Positions 7,243 through 16,332 are shown, counted from the first letter of the stretch. The stretch is 64,000 nucleotides of DNA from Verrucomicrobium sp. (GCA_017849585.1 JAFIGT010000021.1:62001-126000), one strand, 5' to 3'. Numbers and translations are program-made. The notes: generated from the sequence alone by a model not told the origin.

Positions 7243-8946
7243 CTAGCGCAGTCCCTGGATGAGCTCGCGTTCCTGAGGCTTGAGTCGATCAAGGGGGATT
7301 TTTGCGGCGATCTGTTTGGCTTCGGCGGTGCGGTTATTATGGGCGAGGGTGTTGGCGTAAATCGCCTGCCAGCCGGGGAGTAAATCGGACGGGGAGAAGG
7401 TGATTCCCTGAAAAAGTTGCAAGGCTTGCGCGGGTTGATTGGCTTTGAGTTTGGCCAGTGCTAGTGTGACGCGGAAGGCGACAACATTGGGTTGCTGTGT
7501 AAAGAGCCGCTCCGCATTCGCTTGGGCGAGTTCGTTTTTTTCCCCGAGGAGGAGTTGGAGATAGGTGATGTCATTGCGCGGGGCGGGATCTTCCGGGTAA
7601 GCCTTGGCGGCGCGGGTGATGATTTCCAGCAGTCGGGCGGTCTCGCCTTCCTGCTCGGCCATGCGAACGAGGTTTTCGTAAGCCCGGCGTGCCGTTACAG
7701 GATTCTGGGAAAGCCGGTCGAAAATTTTCCATGCCTGCGCGCGTTCATTGATGCGGAGAGCGTAATCCGCGAGATACCAGAGGGTATTCGGATTGGAGTC
7801 GGTGGCAGCCTCTGTGATGGCGCGATTCCAGCGGGCTTCAGCATCGGCTTTCTGGCCGAGTTCCCGGGCGCAACGAGCCCGATAGAGTTCACGGATGGGG
7901 GCTGTCAGGGGAACTCTCGGGTTGGTGAGAAGGGTGTCGATTTCCTGCCATTGCTTGAGAGCGGCCATGGCGTCGACGCGGACGAGGAAAAAATTTTGCG
8001 AGAGGTAGAGCGTTTTGTCCGGAATAAGGGCAATGACGCGCTGGTATTCCTTTTGTTGGTTGAGCCAGCGGGCGAGAGTAAGCCGGTCGTCTTCGGTGCT
8101 GGAATACTGCTGGATGGCCGCGTCGAGAAGGGCGTTGCGGTCGGCGGGTTTGAGGCGCATGTCGACCTGTAGGGCGAGCAATTTTTGCGGTAATCGGCTC
8201 AAGGGATGATGTTGCAGGGCGTCGGCGGCGAGTCGGGCATCTTCCTCGGGAATGTCTGTGAGTTGTGCAAGAATCTGTAGCGAGTCGAGGCCGATCTGGT
8301 CCGCGCTCGGGATGGCAAGTTGAAGAAGGATCTTGGTGGCCTCGGCGTGGGTCTTGGAGTTCAGGGCGAGGAGTCGTCCGAGGGTGAATAGAACAGTGCG
8401 GTTGTGTGGATCAAGGCTGCGGGCACGATTGGCGTAGGTGGTGGCGGCGTTGAGGTCGCGAGTGGCAAGAGAGAGGTCGGAGGCGAGGAGGAGATTGTTG
8501 ACGTTGGTGGGGTCGTTCTTAAAAAGCGTGTTGAGGGTGTTTTGTGCGAGTTGCCATTTGCCGAGGGCGATGGCTAAGCGTGTCAGCTCCCGCAGATCAT
8601 CGGGCTTTGCCGTGGGAAGCTGGGCGAGGGTGAGGTAAAGATCGAGCGCGTCCGGAGGAGACATGCGGGCTTGAAGCCGCGCGAGAATGCGCAAGGTCTT
8701 AGCATCAGTGGAGGCCATTTGATAGGCGGCCTGGGCAGTTTGCAGCGCTTCGCGCCACTTTTGTTCTTTGGCGTATTGTTCGGCCTGACGGGCCAGTTGC
8801 TGGGCTCGGAATGTTTTCAATGCATGGTAGGACGGTCGGCCGAAGAAGAAGCCAAGAACAAGTAGAACAACGGCGACGGCGAGGATGACTCCGAGGTAGA
8901 GTCGCTTCCGGCTCGGGGATTCATCGTAATCGTCGGGGAGATTCAC
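7243..8946 (-). CDS. Membrane-anchored TPR protein
   Basis: About 567 residues when started at the GTG at 8946, which follows AGGATCAG and matches the start of recognisable protein (VNLPDDYDES); the longer open frame upstream would run into the exosortase gene region. One transmembrane helix lies near the N-terminus (LGVILAVAVVLLVLGFFFG, about residues 16-34), followed by a helical, alanine- and leucine-rich region with repeated 34-residue-like helix pairs typical of TPR repeats, extending to the C-terminus. It is divergent from the exosortase with 93 bases between starts. TPR proteins occur in many exosortase loci, but a direct role here is inference. Confidence 0.75.
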   Translation of the reverse strand: MNLPDDYDESPSRKRLYLGVILAVAVVLLVLGFFFGRPSYHALKTFRAQQLARQAEQYAKEQKWREALQTAQAAYQMASTDAKTLRILARLQARMSPPDALDLYLTLAQLPTAKPDDLRELTRLAIALGKWQLAQNTLNTLFKNDPTNVNNLLLASDLSLATRDLNAATTYANRARSLDPHNRTVLFTLGRLLALNSKTHAEATKILLQLAIPSADQIGLDSLQILAQLTDIPEEDARLAADALQHHPLSRLPQKLLALQVDMRLKPADRNALLDAAIQQYSSTEDDRLTLARWLNQQKEYQRVIALIPDKTLYLSQNFFLVRVDAMAALKQWQEIDTLLTNPRVPLTAPIRELYRARCARELGQKADAEARWNRAITEAATDSNPNTLWYLADYALRINERAQAWKIFDRLSQNPVTARRAYENLVRMAEQEGETARLLEIITRAAKAYPEDPAPRNDITYLQLLLGEKNELAQANAERLFTQQPNVVAFRVTLALAKLKANQPAQALQLFQGITFSPSDLLPGWQAIYANTLAHNNRTAEAKQIAAKIPLDRLKPQERELIQGLR

Positions 8947-9039
8947 AATGTCTGATCCTGAAACGGGAAGGCGACTGGGGCAATCCCAAAGTCGTGGGTG
9001 GTGCCTTGTATGCGCGGCGGTCCATGGTATGGTGGCCGC

Positions 9040-10602
9040 ATGAGCGAACAGATGGGGTGGAGACGAGAGTGGCCGACCTTTGTGGGGTTGACCGTCTTGG
9101 GCTCGCTCTGGTTTTTTCTGCTGAACCAACTGCGAGTCGAATGGACGGTGAACGAGCAGTATAATTACGGGTGGTTCGTGCCGGGACTGTCGCTCTATTT
9201 ATTCTGGGAAGCGTGGCAAACGCGACCAGCGGCAGTCCCACTGGCTTCAAAATACGGAATGGGACTGGTGTTCGGAGCGCTACTGGTTGGGTTGTTGCCT
9301 GTGCGGTTGATGCTGGAAGCCAATCCGGATTGGCGGCCGGCGAGTTGGGCGTTGGCAATTCTGGTGGTGGGGATCACTTGGTGCGGACTTTATGCGCGCG
9401 GTGGAGCACCGTGGTGGCGACACTTTGCGTTTTCTACCGCTTTCATTTTGGCGGCGGTGCCATGGCCATCCGTGGTCGAGCAACCGTTAGTGCGGGAACT
9501 GATGAACTGGGTGGCGACGTTCAGCGTAGAATGGCTCACGTGGCTTGGAATCCCGGCGCAGGCGAGGGGAAATGTGATCGCGTTGCCTGGGCAGCTGGTT
9601 GGTGTGGACGAGGCGTGCAGCGGAGTACGCTCGCTGCAGACGGTGATCATGGCAGCGCTTTTTTTGGGAGAGATTTATCGTCTGTCAGTGAAGCGGCGCG
9701 GTGCGTTGCTCGCTTTGAGCGTTGTATTGGCCTTTGTGGCGAACGTAGTGCGGGCTTTTGTTCTGGTGTGGATTGTAGCCCATGGCGGAGCTGCAGATTT
9801 GCCCAAATGGCACGATCCGATTGGGTACACGGTGTTGATCATTTCATTGGCGGGTGTCGCCTCTTTGGGGCATGTGCTGAGAAACCAGAAGGCGAATGTT
9901 CCAGTGACAGGTCAGGGTATGGAAACTGGAGAACGCGTATTCACTCCGGGAATGGCGTCCCTGCAGGTATGGGGTGCGATTTTTCTTTGGCTGGTGGCGG
10001 TGGAGGGCGCGACGGAGGCGTGGTATCGCTGGCATGAAGGTCGTGCCGTGCGGGCGACACCGTGGACGGTGCGATTGCCTTCAGGCGCAACGCAATTCCG
10101 GCCCGTGAAGTTGAGCGAGGCAGAGTCACGACTTCTGCGTGTGAACCAAGTGGAAGCGGGCGCGTGGCTGGATTCCGGGGTGGAGGTGATGACTTATTTT
10201 CTACGCTGGGAACCGGGCCGTACTGCGGCGCAATTGGCGCGGCTGCACCGTCCGGAAATTTGTTTGCCATCAGCAGGGTGTTTTCTCCGCTCGAACGAAG
10301 GAACGTGGACCGGCGAGGCAAACGGGGTGACGTTGCCATTCCGGCAACTTGTATTCGATTTCAACCGAACACCGTTATATGTCTTCTATTGCCTGCGCGA
10401 AGATCGGGTGACCGAAGGTGCGGACATCAGTGAGGATTGGACGATTCGCAGCCGGTGGCAGGCGATGATCGAAGGTCGTCGCAATCAGGGGCAGCAAGTG
10501 CTCGAAGTGATTCTCCGCGGACCGCAAACCTCCCCGCAGGCTGAGGAGGTCATGCGCCGGTTGCTACCGGTTTTGGTACAGGCCGCGCCGGCCAGAGATT
10601 AA
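9040..10602 (+). CDS. Exosortase fused to an EpsI-like C-terminal domain
   Basis: About 520 residues from the ATG at 9040; an earlier ATG at 8998 is possible. Residues up to about 290 form a multi-pass membrane domain with the three exosortase catalytic residues: Cys193 in VDEACSGVRS, Arg238 in ANVVRAF and His258 in WHDPIGY. This family is a transpeptidase-like enzyme thought to cleave and process proteins with a PEP-CTERM tail at the inner membrane. The remaining part (about 300-520) carries HRPEICLPSAG and a soluble beta-rich region like EpsI/DUF3485, which in many bacteria is a separate gene. A PEP-CTERM substrate is encoded at 26909 and an exopolysaccharide locus at 41608-53531. Confidence 0.88.
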   Translation: MSEQMGWRREWPTFVGLTVLGSLWFFLLNQLRVEWTVNEQYNYGWFVPGLSLYLFWEAWQTRPAAVPLASKYGMGLVFGALLVGLLPVRLMLEANPDWRPASWALAILVVGITWCGLYARGGAPWWRHFAFSTAFILAAVPWPSVVEQPLVRELMNWVATFSVEWLTWLGIPAQARGNVIALPGQLVGVDEACSGVRSLQTVIMAALFLGEIYRLSVKRRGALLALSVVLAFVANVVRAFVLVWIVAHGGAADLPKWHDPIGYTVLIISLAGVASLGHVLRNQKANVPVTGQGMETGERVFTPGMASLQVWGAIFLWLVAVEGATEAWYRWHEGRAVRATPWTVRLPSGATQFRPVKLSEAESRLLRVNQVEAGAWLDSGVEVMTYFLRWEPGRTAAQLARLHRPEICLPSAGCFLRSNEGTWTGEANGVTLPFRQLVFDFNRTPLYVFYCLREDRVTEGADISEDWTIRSRWQAMIEGRRNQGQQVLEVILRGPQTSPQAEEVMRRLLPVLVQAAPARD

Positions 10603-10610
10603 CAGCGGTG

Positions 10611-10629
10611 AGCCGCTTCCAATGCGGCT
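10611..10629 (+). terminator. Small hairpin after the exosortase gene
   Basis: AGCCGC (10611-10616) and GCGGCT (10624-10629) can pair around a 7-base loop, nine bases after the stop codon. The stem is short and only TT follows, so it is a weak terminator candidate between convergent genes. Confidence 0.3.
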
Positions 10630-10647
10630 TTCCACTACAGTCGATCC

Positions 10648-10953
10648 CTAACGACGGTGCTTGTGATGACCATGGCCACGGTGGTGGTAGTAATACGGTT
10701 GAGGTGCGGGCCGGTAATAGCCTTCACGCCAGTAGTAGCGATTTCCGCTATAATAGCGGTAGCTAGGAACCCAGATCGCGCCGGGGTAAGGTGCCGGATA
10801 GGGGCGTCCATAATAGTAGTTCGGGGTGTTGCCAAAGGTGACGCCAACACTGACAGATCCAGCTTTGGCCGGAATCGTTGTCGCGGCAAAGGCGAGCATG
10901 CCGGCAGCAATTCCCAAGATCAGGGGCTTGGCCCAGTGAGATGTCATTTTCAT
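10648..10953 (-). CDS. Small exported tyrosine- and histidine-rich protein
   Basis: A 101-residue protein starting with a clear signal peptide (MKMTSHWAKPLILGIAAG and onward, cleavage after the Ala-Lys-Ala near residue 32). The mature part begins with a short beta-like stretch (SVSVGVTFGN) and then is dominated by Tyr, Pro and Arg, with repeats such as YYSGNRYYWREGYYRPAP that resemble the YxWxxGxY-type repeats of small envelope proteins, ending in a His/Arg-rich tail (HHRGHGHHKHRR). It is probably periplasmic or bound to the outer membrane or cell wall. Function is unknown. It lies downstream of bioF on the same strand but with a 138-base gap, so it is probably separately transcribed. Confidence 0.7.
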   Translation of the reverse strand: MKMTSHWAKPLILGIAAGMLAFAATTIPAKAGSVSVGVTFGNTPNYYYGRPYPAPYPGAIWVPSYRYYSGNRYYWREGYYRPAPQPYYYHHRGHGHHKHRR

Positions 10954-11091
10954 AACCGTTATGACGCTACTCTCTGGTAGTGGCTTCAGATAAAAACTCT
11001 GAGCGGACCTAACTCGTTGGGATCGTGAGGGTGATAGCTTTTTTAAAAAAATGCATCCCACAGCGCAATCTGCGGGCTCTTCCCTCTCTCA

Positions 11092-12261
11092 TCACTGTTT
11101 CAGATGCTGGAGGAGTTGATCGATTTGTTCGGTGGAGTGGGCGGCGCTGATGGTCACGCGCAGGCGAGCTTGCTGGCGGGCGACGGTAGGGTAACGGATG
11201 GCGGGGACGAGAAATCCTTTTTCTTCGAGACTGCGCGAGAGGGCGAGGGCTTCGCCTTCGTCGCCGATCATGAGGGGGAAAATCGGGCTCTGCGGTTCGT
11301 CGCTGAGTTTCCACCGTGCGGGGAGTCGTTCGGCAAAGTAGTGGACGTTCTTCCAGAGCTTGGCGCATTGCTCTTCGCCTTCGGGGCCACCGACGAGCTC
11401 GACAGCGGCGTGGCTGGCAGCGGCAACGGCAGGTGAGGGTGCTGTGGAATAAATGAAGCTGCGGGCTTTATTGATGAGAATATTGATGAGTGCATGGGAG
11501 CCGGCGATGTAACCGCCGGAGCTGCCCATGGCTTTGCTAAGCGTGCCCATCTGGACTTCTACTTTGCTGCTGAGTCCGAGTTGCTCCACTAGGCCGCGAC
11601 GGTTGCGGCCATAGATGCCTGTGGCGTGGGCTTCGTCGACCATGAGCCACGCACCGAAGTTTTCTTTGACCTCGACGATGTCCGCGAGCTGACCGGAATC
11701 GCCATCCATCGAGAAGATCGATTCGGTGACGATGAGAATGCGCGAGGCATTCTTTTCCTGGCGTAGCACTTTTTTCAGATAGGCTATATTGTTGTGCGGG
11801 AAGGCGCGCAGACGGGCTTCGCTGAGGCGGGCACCGTCGATAAGGCAGGCATGGGCGAGTTTGTCGAGAATGACGGTATCGCCGCGACCCACGATGGCGG
11901 GAATGGTGCCGACGGCGGCGGTATAACCGGTGCTGAAACTGAGTGCGGATTCGGTTCCTTTGAAATGGGCGATGGATTGATCGAGGGATGTATGAGGGTC
12001 GAGGTTGCCGCAGATCAGGCGGGCCGACCCGGCGCCATTGCCATATTCCTTGAGCGCTTTCTGTGCGGCTTTGACGAGCTTGGGGTGATTGGCCAGACCG
12101 AGGTAATCGTTGGAAGAAAAATTGAGATAGCTCTGGGGACCAACGCTTACTTGGGCTCCCTGCGGGGAGGTCAGCGAACGCAGAGAGCGGCGCAGATTTT
12201 GTTCAGCCAGGGCGGCGAGCTCGTATTGCAGCGCCTGTTCGAAATTAATTTCCATTCTCAT
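11092..12261 (-). CDS. bioF: 8-amino-7-oxononanoate synthase-like PLP enzyme (BioF)
   Basis: A 389-residue alpha-oxoamine synthase, which in the biotin pathway condenses pimeloyl-ACP or pimeloyl-CoA with alanine. Visible features are the YLNFSSNDYLGL entry (45-56), the substrate region NGAGSARLICG, the PLP-phosphate contact region MVDEAHATGIYG (207-218) and the Schiff-base lysine in GTLSKAMGSSGG (Lys243). The ATG overlaps the stop of the preceding SDR gene (ATGA), so the two are coupled. No bioA, bioB or bioD is present nearby; another alpha-oxoamine synthase with a different acyl donor cannot be excluded, but bioF is the best fit. Confidence 0.85.
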   Translation of the reverse strand: MRMEINFEQALQYELAALAEQNLRRSLRSLTSPQGAQVSVGPQSYLNFSSNDYLGLANHPKLVKAAQKALKEYGNGAGSARLICGNLDPHTSLDQSIAHFKGTESALSFSTGYTAAVGTIPAIVGRGDTVILDKLAHACLIDGARLSEARLRAFPHNNIAYLKKVLRQEKNASRILIVTESIFSMDGDSGQLADIVEVKENFGAWLMVDEAHATGIYGRNRRGLVEQLGLSSKVEVQMGTLSKAMGSSGGYIAGSHALINILINKARSFIYSTAPSPAVAAASHAAVELVGGPEGEEQCAKLWKNVHYFAERLPARWKLSDEPQSPIFPLMIGDEGEALALSRSLEEKGFLVPAIRYPTVARQQARLRVTISAAHSTEQIDQLLQHLKQ

Positions 12262-12923
12262 GTCCAGCGATCAATCCTTGAGTCTAAAGTAAAAATTTGT
12301 CCGGAAACGTGGTCCAGCGTTGCAACAACTGTAACAAACCGGGCTACATTATCCACAGTATTAAAACGTGCCAGTACATTTTCGTTTTGATGGCGCAAAA
12401 CAACGTCGGCCGGGAGATGCCGATTCATTTTCGTCGGCAAATAGCCGGGGAAAATGACGTTGGAGCGGATATTGTCGGCTCCGTGTTCGCGTGCGAGTGA
12501 CTGGCTGAATGCGATCATTCCCGCTTTGGCGGCGGCGTAGTTGCTCTGGCCGCGGGGACCGGATTTGGCCGATCGGGAAGCGATGAAGAGGATGTGTCCT
12601 GAACGCTGCCGGACCATGAGCGGCAGAGCCGCCTGCGTGCAGAGAAAGCTGCCGCGCAGGGAGACGTTGACCACGCTGGTCCAATCCTCTTCGCTCATTT
12701 GCGCGAGCAGTTTGTCGCGAATGATCCCGGCGTTGTTAATCAGCAGATCGATGCGATCCAATTGGGAGAAGTAGTGTAACACATTCGCGGCGTCCGTGAC
12801 GTCGAGTTCGTCGCGGCCCGGTGCCAACACGTGCCAACCTTCAGCCTCCAGTTGCGGGCGCAGTGCCTTGGCCAGATCACCCTTGCCTCCCGTAATCACC
12901 CCAATTGGTGCTTTGTCAACCAT
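12258..12923 (-). CDS. Short-chain dehydrogenase (FabG-like), coupled to bioF
   Basis: A 221-residue NAD(P)-dependent oxidoreductase of the SDR fold. The catalytic Ser is in FIASRSAKSG, and Tyr and Lys in SNYAAAKAG; the NNAG motif is at LLINNAGII. The glycine-rich cofactor loop is GGKGDLA rather than the usual TGxxxGIG, an altered but still glycine-containing form. The C-terminus ends in a beta strand (GQIFTLDSRIDRW) as in other SDRs. It sits between the amidohydrolase (25 bases upstream) and bioF (4-base overlap). A 3-oxoacyl reductase making or editing the acyl chain used by the BioF-like enzyme is a plausible inference, not shown. Confidence 0.82.
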   Translation of the reverse strand: MVDKAPIGVITGGKGDLAKALRPQLEAEGWHVLAPGRDELDVTDAANVLHYFSQLDRIDLLINNAGIIRDKLLAQMSEEDWTSVVNVSLRGSFLCTQAALPLMVRQRSGHILFIASRSAKSGPRGQSNYAAAKAGMIAFSQSLAREHGADNIRSNVIFPGYLPTKMNRHLPADVVLRHQNENVLARFNTVDNVARFVTVVATLDHVSGQIFTLDSRIDRWT

Positions 12924-12948
12924 GCTTCGTTCTTAAGTTGACGTAGTT

Positions 12949-14169
12949 TCAGTCGTTCGGCGAGACGATTTTCCGGCCATTGACCATGAGCAGAAGAGGT
13001 TTCGCGTGAGAATGAATGAGCGCTTCGTAGGGGTTGGAGTGGAAATCCATGGGGAATGCGACCAGATCGGCGAGGGCGTGTTCGGTGAGTTCGCCAAGGC
13101 GACCTTCCTGATTGAGCGCTTTCGCGGGGTTGAGTGTGGCCATCTCCAGACACTGGCGGTTGGTTAGCGTGGGATGCTTGAATAACGCTTCGCGCATCTC
13201 GGCGCGCATGTCGAGAGAGTTGTTGCTGGCGAGGCTGTCCGTGCCGAGGCAGATGTTGACTCCATGTTCGCGAAGCCGCTCGAGTTCAAATTTGCGGTGA
13301 CCGAAATAGGTGTGGCATTTGGGACAGTAAACGATGTGCACGCCGGCTTCAGCGAGAGCGGGGAAATCGTAGTCCTGAAGGTAATTAACATGTACGGCGA
13401 GGCAATTGTGTGTGAGGAGTCCAAGCTCCAGCAGATGCGAGACGGAGGAGCCTTGACCGCAGTCGGTGCAGTCGCGGCCGAGGCTTTTCATCAGATCGTA
13501 GAGATCGCCGCGTGCATTGGCGAACATCTCGTGCTCCTGCACGGATTCGGCCACATGGGTGGTGAAGGGCATCTGAAGGCGTTCGCTGCAACTTTTCGCA
13601 AGGCGGTAAAGTTCCGGTGAGGCGGTGTAGGGCGCATGAGGCGAGAGACCGAAGCCGCCGAGCCAATTCGGGTGTTGCTCGAAAAAGCTGAGAGCACCGA
13701 TGAGACCAGTCTCGTCATAGAGCCGGTTGCGCACGTCGATGAGTTCAAGGAACCACCATGTGCGAATGGGCGGTGGCGCAAGATGCGGCAGGATTTCGGG
13801 GAACGATTCGATGTTACCAACCGTGGTGGTGCCACCTTCCATGAGCAGGTCGAATCCCTTCATCACGGAATTCAAATAATCGGTGGTAGTGAAGTCGCGT
13901 TTGAGCGCATTGATACTCTTGATCCAATCGGTGAAGCCATCAGGCGGTGCGATGCTGCCGCGCAGGATGGTGTAGTCGAGGTGACAATGGGCATTAATCA
14001 GGCCTGGGGATAACACCGACTGGCCGAGGTCGATGATCTCCTCGTTGGGGAGGGGGGCGATTTTCGCGCGTGGGCCGACATAAGCAATATGTTCATCATC
14101 CACCCGCACAGCCCCGTTAAAGATGGGATCGCCCTTCATGGGCACTACCCATTCCGCCTGAATAATCAT
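12949..14169 (-). CDS. Amidohydrolase of the TrzN/MtaD/aminofutalosine deaminase type
   Basis: A 406-residue metal-dependent hydrolase. It has the HxH metal motif (NAHCHLD, about residues 61-67), SPHAPYT (about 176), a third histidine in THVAES, and the metal-binding aspartate in LGTDSLASN; the small beta-sandwich wraps around with the N-terminal strand and the C-terminal DLVAF segment. Members deaminate or dechlorinate adenine-like or triazine-like compounds, including 5'-methylthioadenosine, S-adenosylhomocysteine and 6-amino-6-deoxyfutalosine (menaquinone pathway). The substrate cannot be told from the sequence. It is the first gene of the three-gene operon with the SDR and bioF. Confidence 0.8.
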   Translation of the reverse strand: MIIQAEWVVPMKGDPIFNGAVRVDDEHIAYVGPRAKIAPLPNEEIIDLGQSVLSPGLINAHCHLDYTILRGSIAPPDGFTDWIKSINALKRDFTTTDYLNSVMKGFDLLMEGGTTTVGNIESFPEILPHLAPPPIRTWWFLELIDVRNRLYDETGLIGALSFFEQHPNWLGGFGLSPHAPYTASPELYRLAKSCSERLQMPFTTHVAESVQEHEMFANARGDLYDLMKSLGRDCTDCGQGSSVSHLLELGLLTHNCLAVHVNYLQDYDFPALAEAGVHIVYCPKCHTYFGHRKFELERLREHGVNICLGTDSLASNNSLDMRAEMREALFKHPTLTNRQCLEMATLNPAKALNQEGRLGELTEHALADLVAFPMDFHSNPYEALIHSHAKPLLLMVNGRKIVSPND

Positions 14170-14399
14170 AAAAATCGGTACAACTCCCTATACATCAAAT
14201 TATCCCAAATGCAGCTTTAATACCATCTCCCCAAGCAAGCAATCTTTTGTCAGATAAATTTCTCTTCATGTTCGGAATTCCATCGTGTAGAGGCTCTGTG
14301 TAGAGGAGGCGCGGTCGTGGCGCGGATACGAGCTGAAAATTTGATTGGCAGCAGGGGTGGCTTAAACCTAGGGTGATCTTTCCAACAAGCTGTGCGCCT

Positions 14400-15878
14400 A
14401 TGATTTCCCCCAATCGCGACGAATTTTTCGCCCTGGCCCAAAAAGGCAATCTCATTCCGGTCAGCCGTGAGATTATGGCTGATTTGGAAACTCCGGTTTC
14501 CGCCTATCTCAAGATCGATACGGGGGATCATTCCTTCCTGCTCGAGTCAGTGGAGCGTGGGGGCCGCTTCGCGCGCTACTCGTTCCTCGGGGCGAGTCCG
14601 GGGATCATTTTCACGGCACGCGAAGGCCAGGTCACGATCACGGAAAACGGACAGACGCGCACGTTCCAATCCGACACCGATCCGCTCAGCGAATTGCAAA
14701 AGCTGATGGGCCGTTTCAAACCGGTGGAGTCGGAGCATCTGCCGCTCTTCTCCGGTGGCGCGGTGGGTTACCTATCGTACGAGGCGGTGACGTATTTCGA
14801 AAAGACGGTGCCGCGCGCGAAACTGGATGATCTGCAAATTCCGGACGCCTATTTCGTGATCAGCGACACGCTCCTGATTTTCGATCACCTCGAACACCGG
14901 ATCAAGATCGTGGCGAACGCGTACGTCGAGGGCGACACGGGCAAGGCCTACGACGAAGCGGTGCGCAAGATCGATGAATTGACGGAGCGCTTGAAGCGGT
15001 CGGTCAGTCACAAGGTGCTTTCCGCGCGGGCCAATGTGACCGAGTTGAAGCCATCAGTGAATATCACGCAAGCCGAGTATATTTCGATGACCGAGTCGAT
15101 GCAGGAGTACATCAAGTCGGGCGATATTTTCCAGGTCGTCCCCTCGCAACGCTTCGAGGTTCCGTTCGAAAGCGATCCGGTCGATCTCTACCGCTCGCTG
15201 CGCCTGATCAATCCGTCGCCGTACATGTTCTGCCTGAAGTTTAACGGCATGGCGGTCGTCGGCGCTTCGCCCGAAGTGCACGTGCGTTGCGTGGATGGCA
15301 AGGTGGAGATTCGTCCGATCGCAGGCACGCGTCCGCGCCGCGAGAACGAGGCGGAAGATAACGCGATGGCCGAGGAATTGTTAGCCGATCCAAAGGAACG
15401 CGCGGAGCATGTGATGCTGGTGGATCTCGCGCGCAATGACGTGGGCCGCGTGTGCGAGTATAACACAGTGAAGGTCACGGACCTGATGATTATCGAGCGG
15501 TATTCGCACGTGATGCATATCGTGTCAAATGTGGAGGGTCATCTCAAACCCGAGCAGAACGCGTATGACGTAATGCGGGCCACGTTCCCGGCAGGAACGG
15601 TGAGCGGTTCGCCGAAGGTCCGTGCGATGCAGATCATCGCGGAAAAGGAAAAGACTTGCCGCGGGACGTACGCGGGCGCGGTCGGTTATTTTGGTTTCAA
15701 TGGCAACTTGGATTCGTGCATCGCGATTCGTACGGTTCTCATCAAGGATGGTCGCGCGTACCTGCAGGCGGGTGGCGGTCTCGTGGCGGACTCAACCCCG
15801 ATGGGTGAGTACAACGAGAGCGTGAATAAAGCCAAGGCGGGCATGAAAGGCCTCGCCATGGCCAAGGGTGTGAAGTAG
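14400..15878 (+). CDS. trpE: Anthranilate synthase component I (TrpE)
   Basis: A 492-residue chorismate-utilising enzyme making anthranilate for tryptophan synthesis, with the glutaminase subunit encoded elsewhere. I start it at the ATG at 14400, giving MISPNRDEFFALAQKGNLIP, a typical TrpE beginning. The LLES tryptophan-feedback motif is near residue 41, and the chorismate-binding domain contains GASPEVHVR, PIAGTRPRR, LLADPKERAEHVMLVDLARND and the FPAGTVSGSPKVRAM motif. The 230-base gap to the divergent amidohydrolase shows no tryptophan-rich leader peptide. A hairpin follows the stop. Confidence 0.95.
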   Translation: MISPNRDEFFALAQKGNLIPVSREIMADLETPVSAYLKIDTGDHSFLLESVERGGRFARYSFLGASPGIIFTAREGQVTITENGQTRTFQSDTDPLSELQKLMGRFKPVESEHLPLFSGGAVGYLSYEAVTYFEKTVPRAKLDDLQIPDAYFVISDTLLIFDHLEHRIKIVANAYVEGDTGKAYDEAVRKIDELTERLKRSVSHKVLSARANVTELKPSVNITQAEYISMTESMQEYIKSGDIFQVVPSQRFEVPFESDPVDLYRSLRLINPSPYMFCLKFNGMAVVGASPEVHVRCVDGKVEIRPIAGTRPRRENEAEDNAMAEELLADPKERAEHVMLVDLARNDVGRVCEYNTVKVTDLMIIERYSHVMHIVSNVEGHLKPEQNAYDVMRATFPAGTVSGSPKVRAMQIIAEKEKTCRGTYAGAVGYFGFNGNLDSCIAIRTVLIKDGRAYLQAGGGLVADSTPMGEYNESVNKAKAGMKGLAMAKGVK

Positions 15879-15894
15879 CAGGGCTGAGCCCTGC
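15878..15894 (+). terminator. Hairpin at the end of trpE
   Basis: GCAGGGC (15878-15884) and GCCCTGC (15888-15894) form a perfect 7-base-pair stem with a 3-base loop starting at the last base of the trpE stop, followed by ATAAAAGTTTT. It is a plausible but not canonical terminator because the T-run is short and offset. Confidence 0.5.
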
Positions 15895-15958
15895 ATAAAA
15901 GTTTTCGTAGGGCATTGAGTCTTGACGTGACTCGCGCGTGAGGCTAGGGGAAAAGGGA

Positions 15959-16267
15959 ATGAAACTTCGCCTACGTCGGTTTAATCCGTGGTCTTTGGCC
16001 TTGTTGCTGGCCAAGATGTACTTCTTCATCGGAGCGTTGTTCGCCTTGGTCTTTGTACCGCTGGCGCTCCTAGCGCCTCAAAAGGGTGCTGGCAGCCCGG
16101 TGGTCATGGCGATCATCATGGGCTTGTTCATGCTGTTTTTCTACCCGCTGATGGGGTACCTTTCCGGCTTGATTGGTGGCTACCTTTACAATTTTATCAG
16201 TGGCCAAAAGGGTGGTATTGAGGTCGAATTTGATGCCATTGATGAGGAATCGAAGAATTCCCAGTAG
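15959..16267 (+). CDS. Small membrane protein with YNxxSGxxGGIEVE ending
   Basis: A 102-residue protein from the ATG at 15959, which has AAAAGGGA just upstream. Two long hydrophobic segments (about residues 12-40 and 48-82) contain MYFFIGALFALVFVPLALL and MAIIMGLFMLFFYPLMGYL. The C-terminus continues into YNFISGQKGGIEVEFD, a motif shared by small membrane proteins in many bacteria that I cannot name with certainty. It lies alone between trpE and glgA. Function unknown. Confidence 0.7.
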   Translation: MKLRLRRFNPWSLALLLAKMYFFIGALFALVFVPLALLAPQKGAGSPVVMAIIMGLFMLFFYPLMGYLSGLIGGYLYNFISGQKGGIEVEFDAIDEESKNSQ

Positions 16268-16332
16268 TCGGAGGCTGGTTTTTCTTGAGTTTACGCCCCC
16301 CCAGCCTTTAGCGGGGTAGGAGTGGTGTTTTA

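Noticed and set aside
14268-14303. Possible trp leader peptide upstream of trpE
   Set aside because: The short frame starting at 14268 has 11 codons but no tryptophan, and no attenuator hairpin with T-run follows.
14285-14306. Two 9-base direct repeats GTGTAGAGG, 13 bases apart
   Set aside because: Too short to mean anything without a second locus. No regulator is known to bind it.
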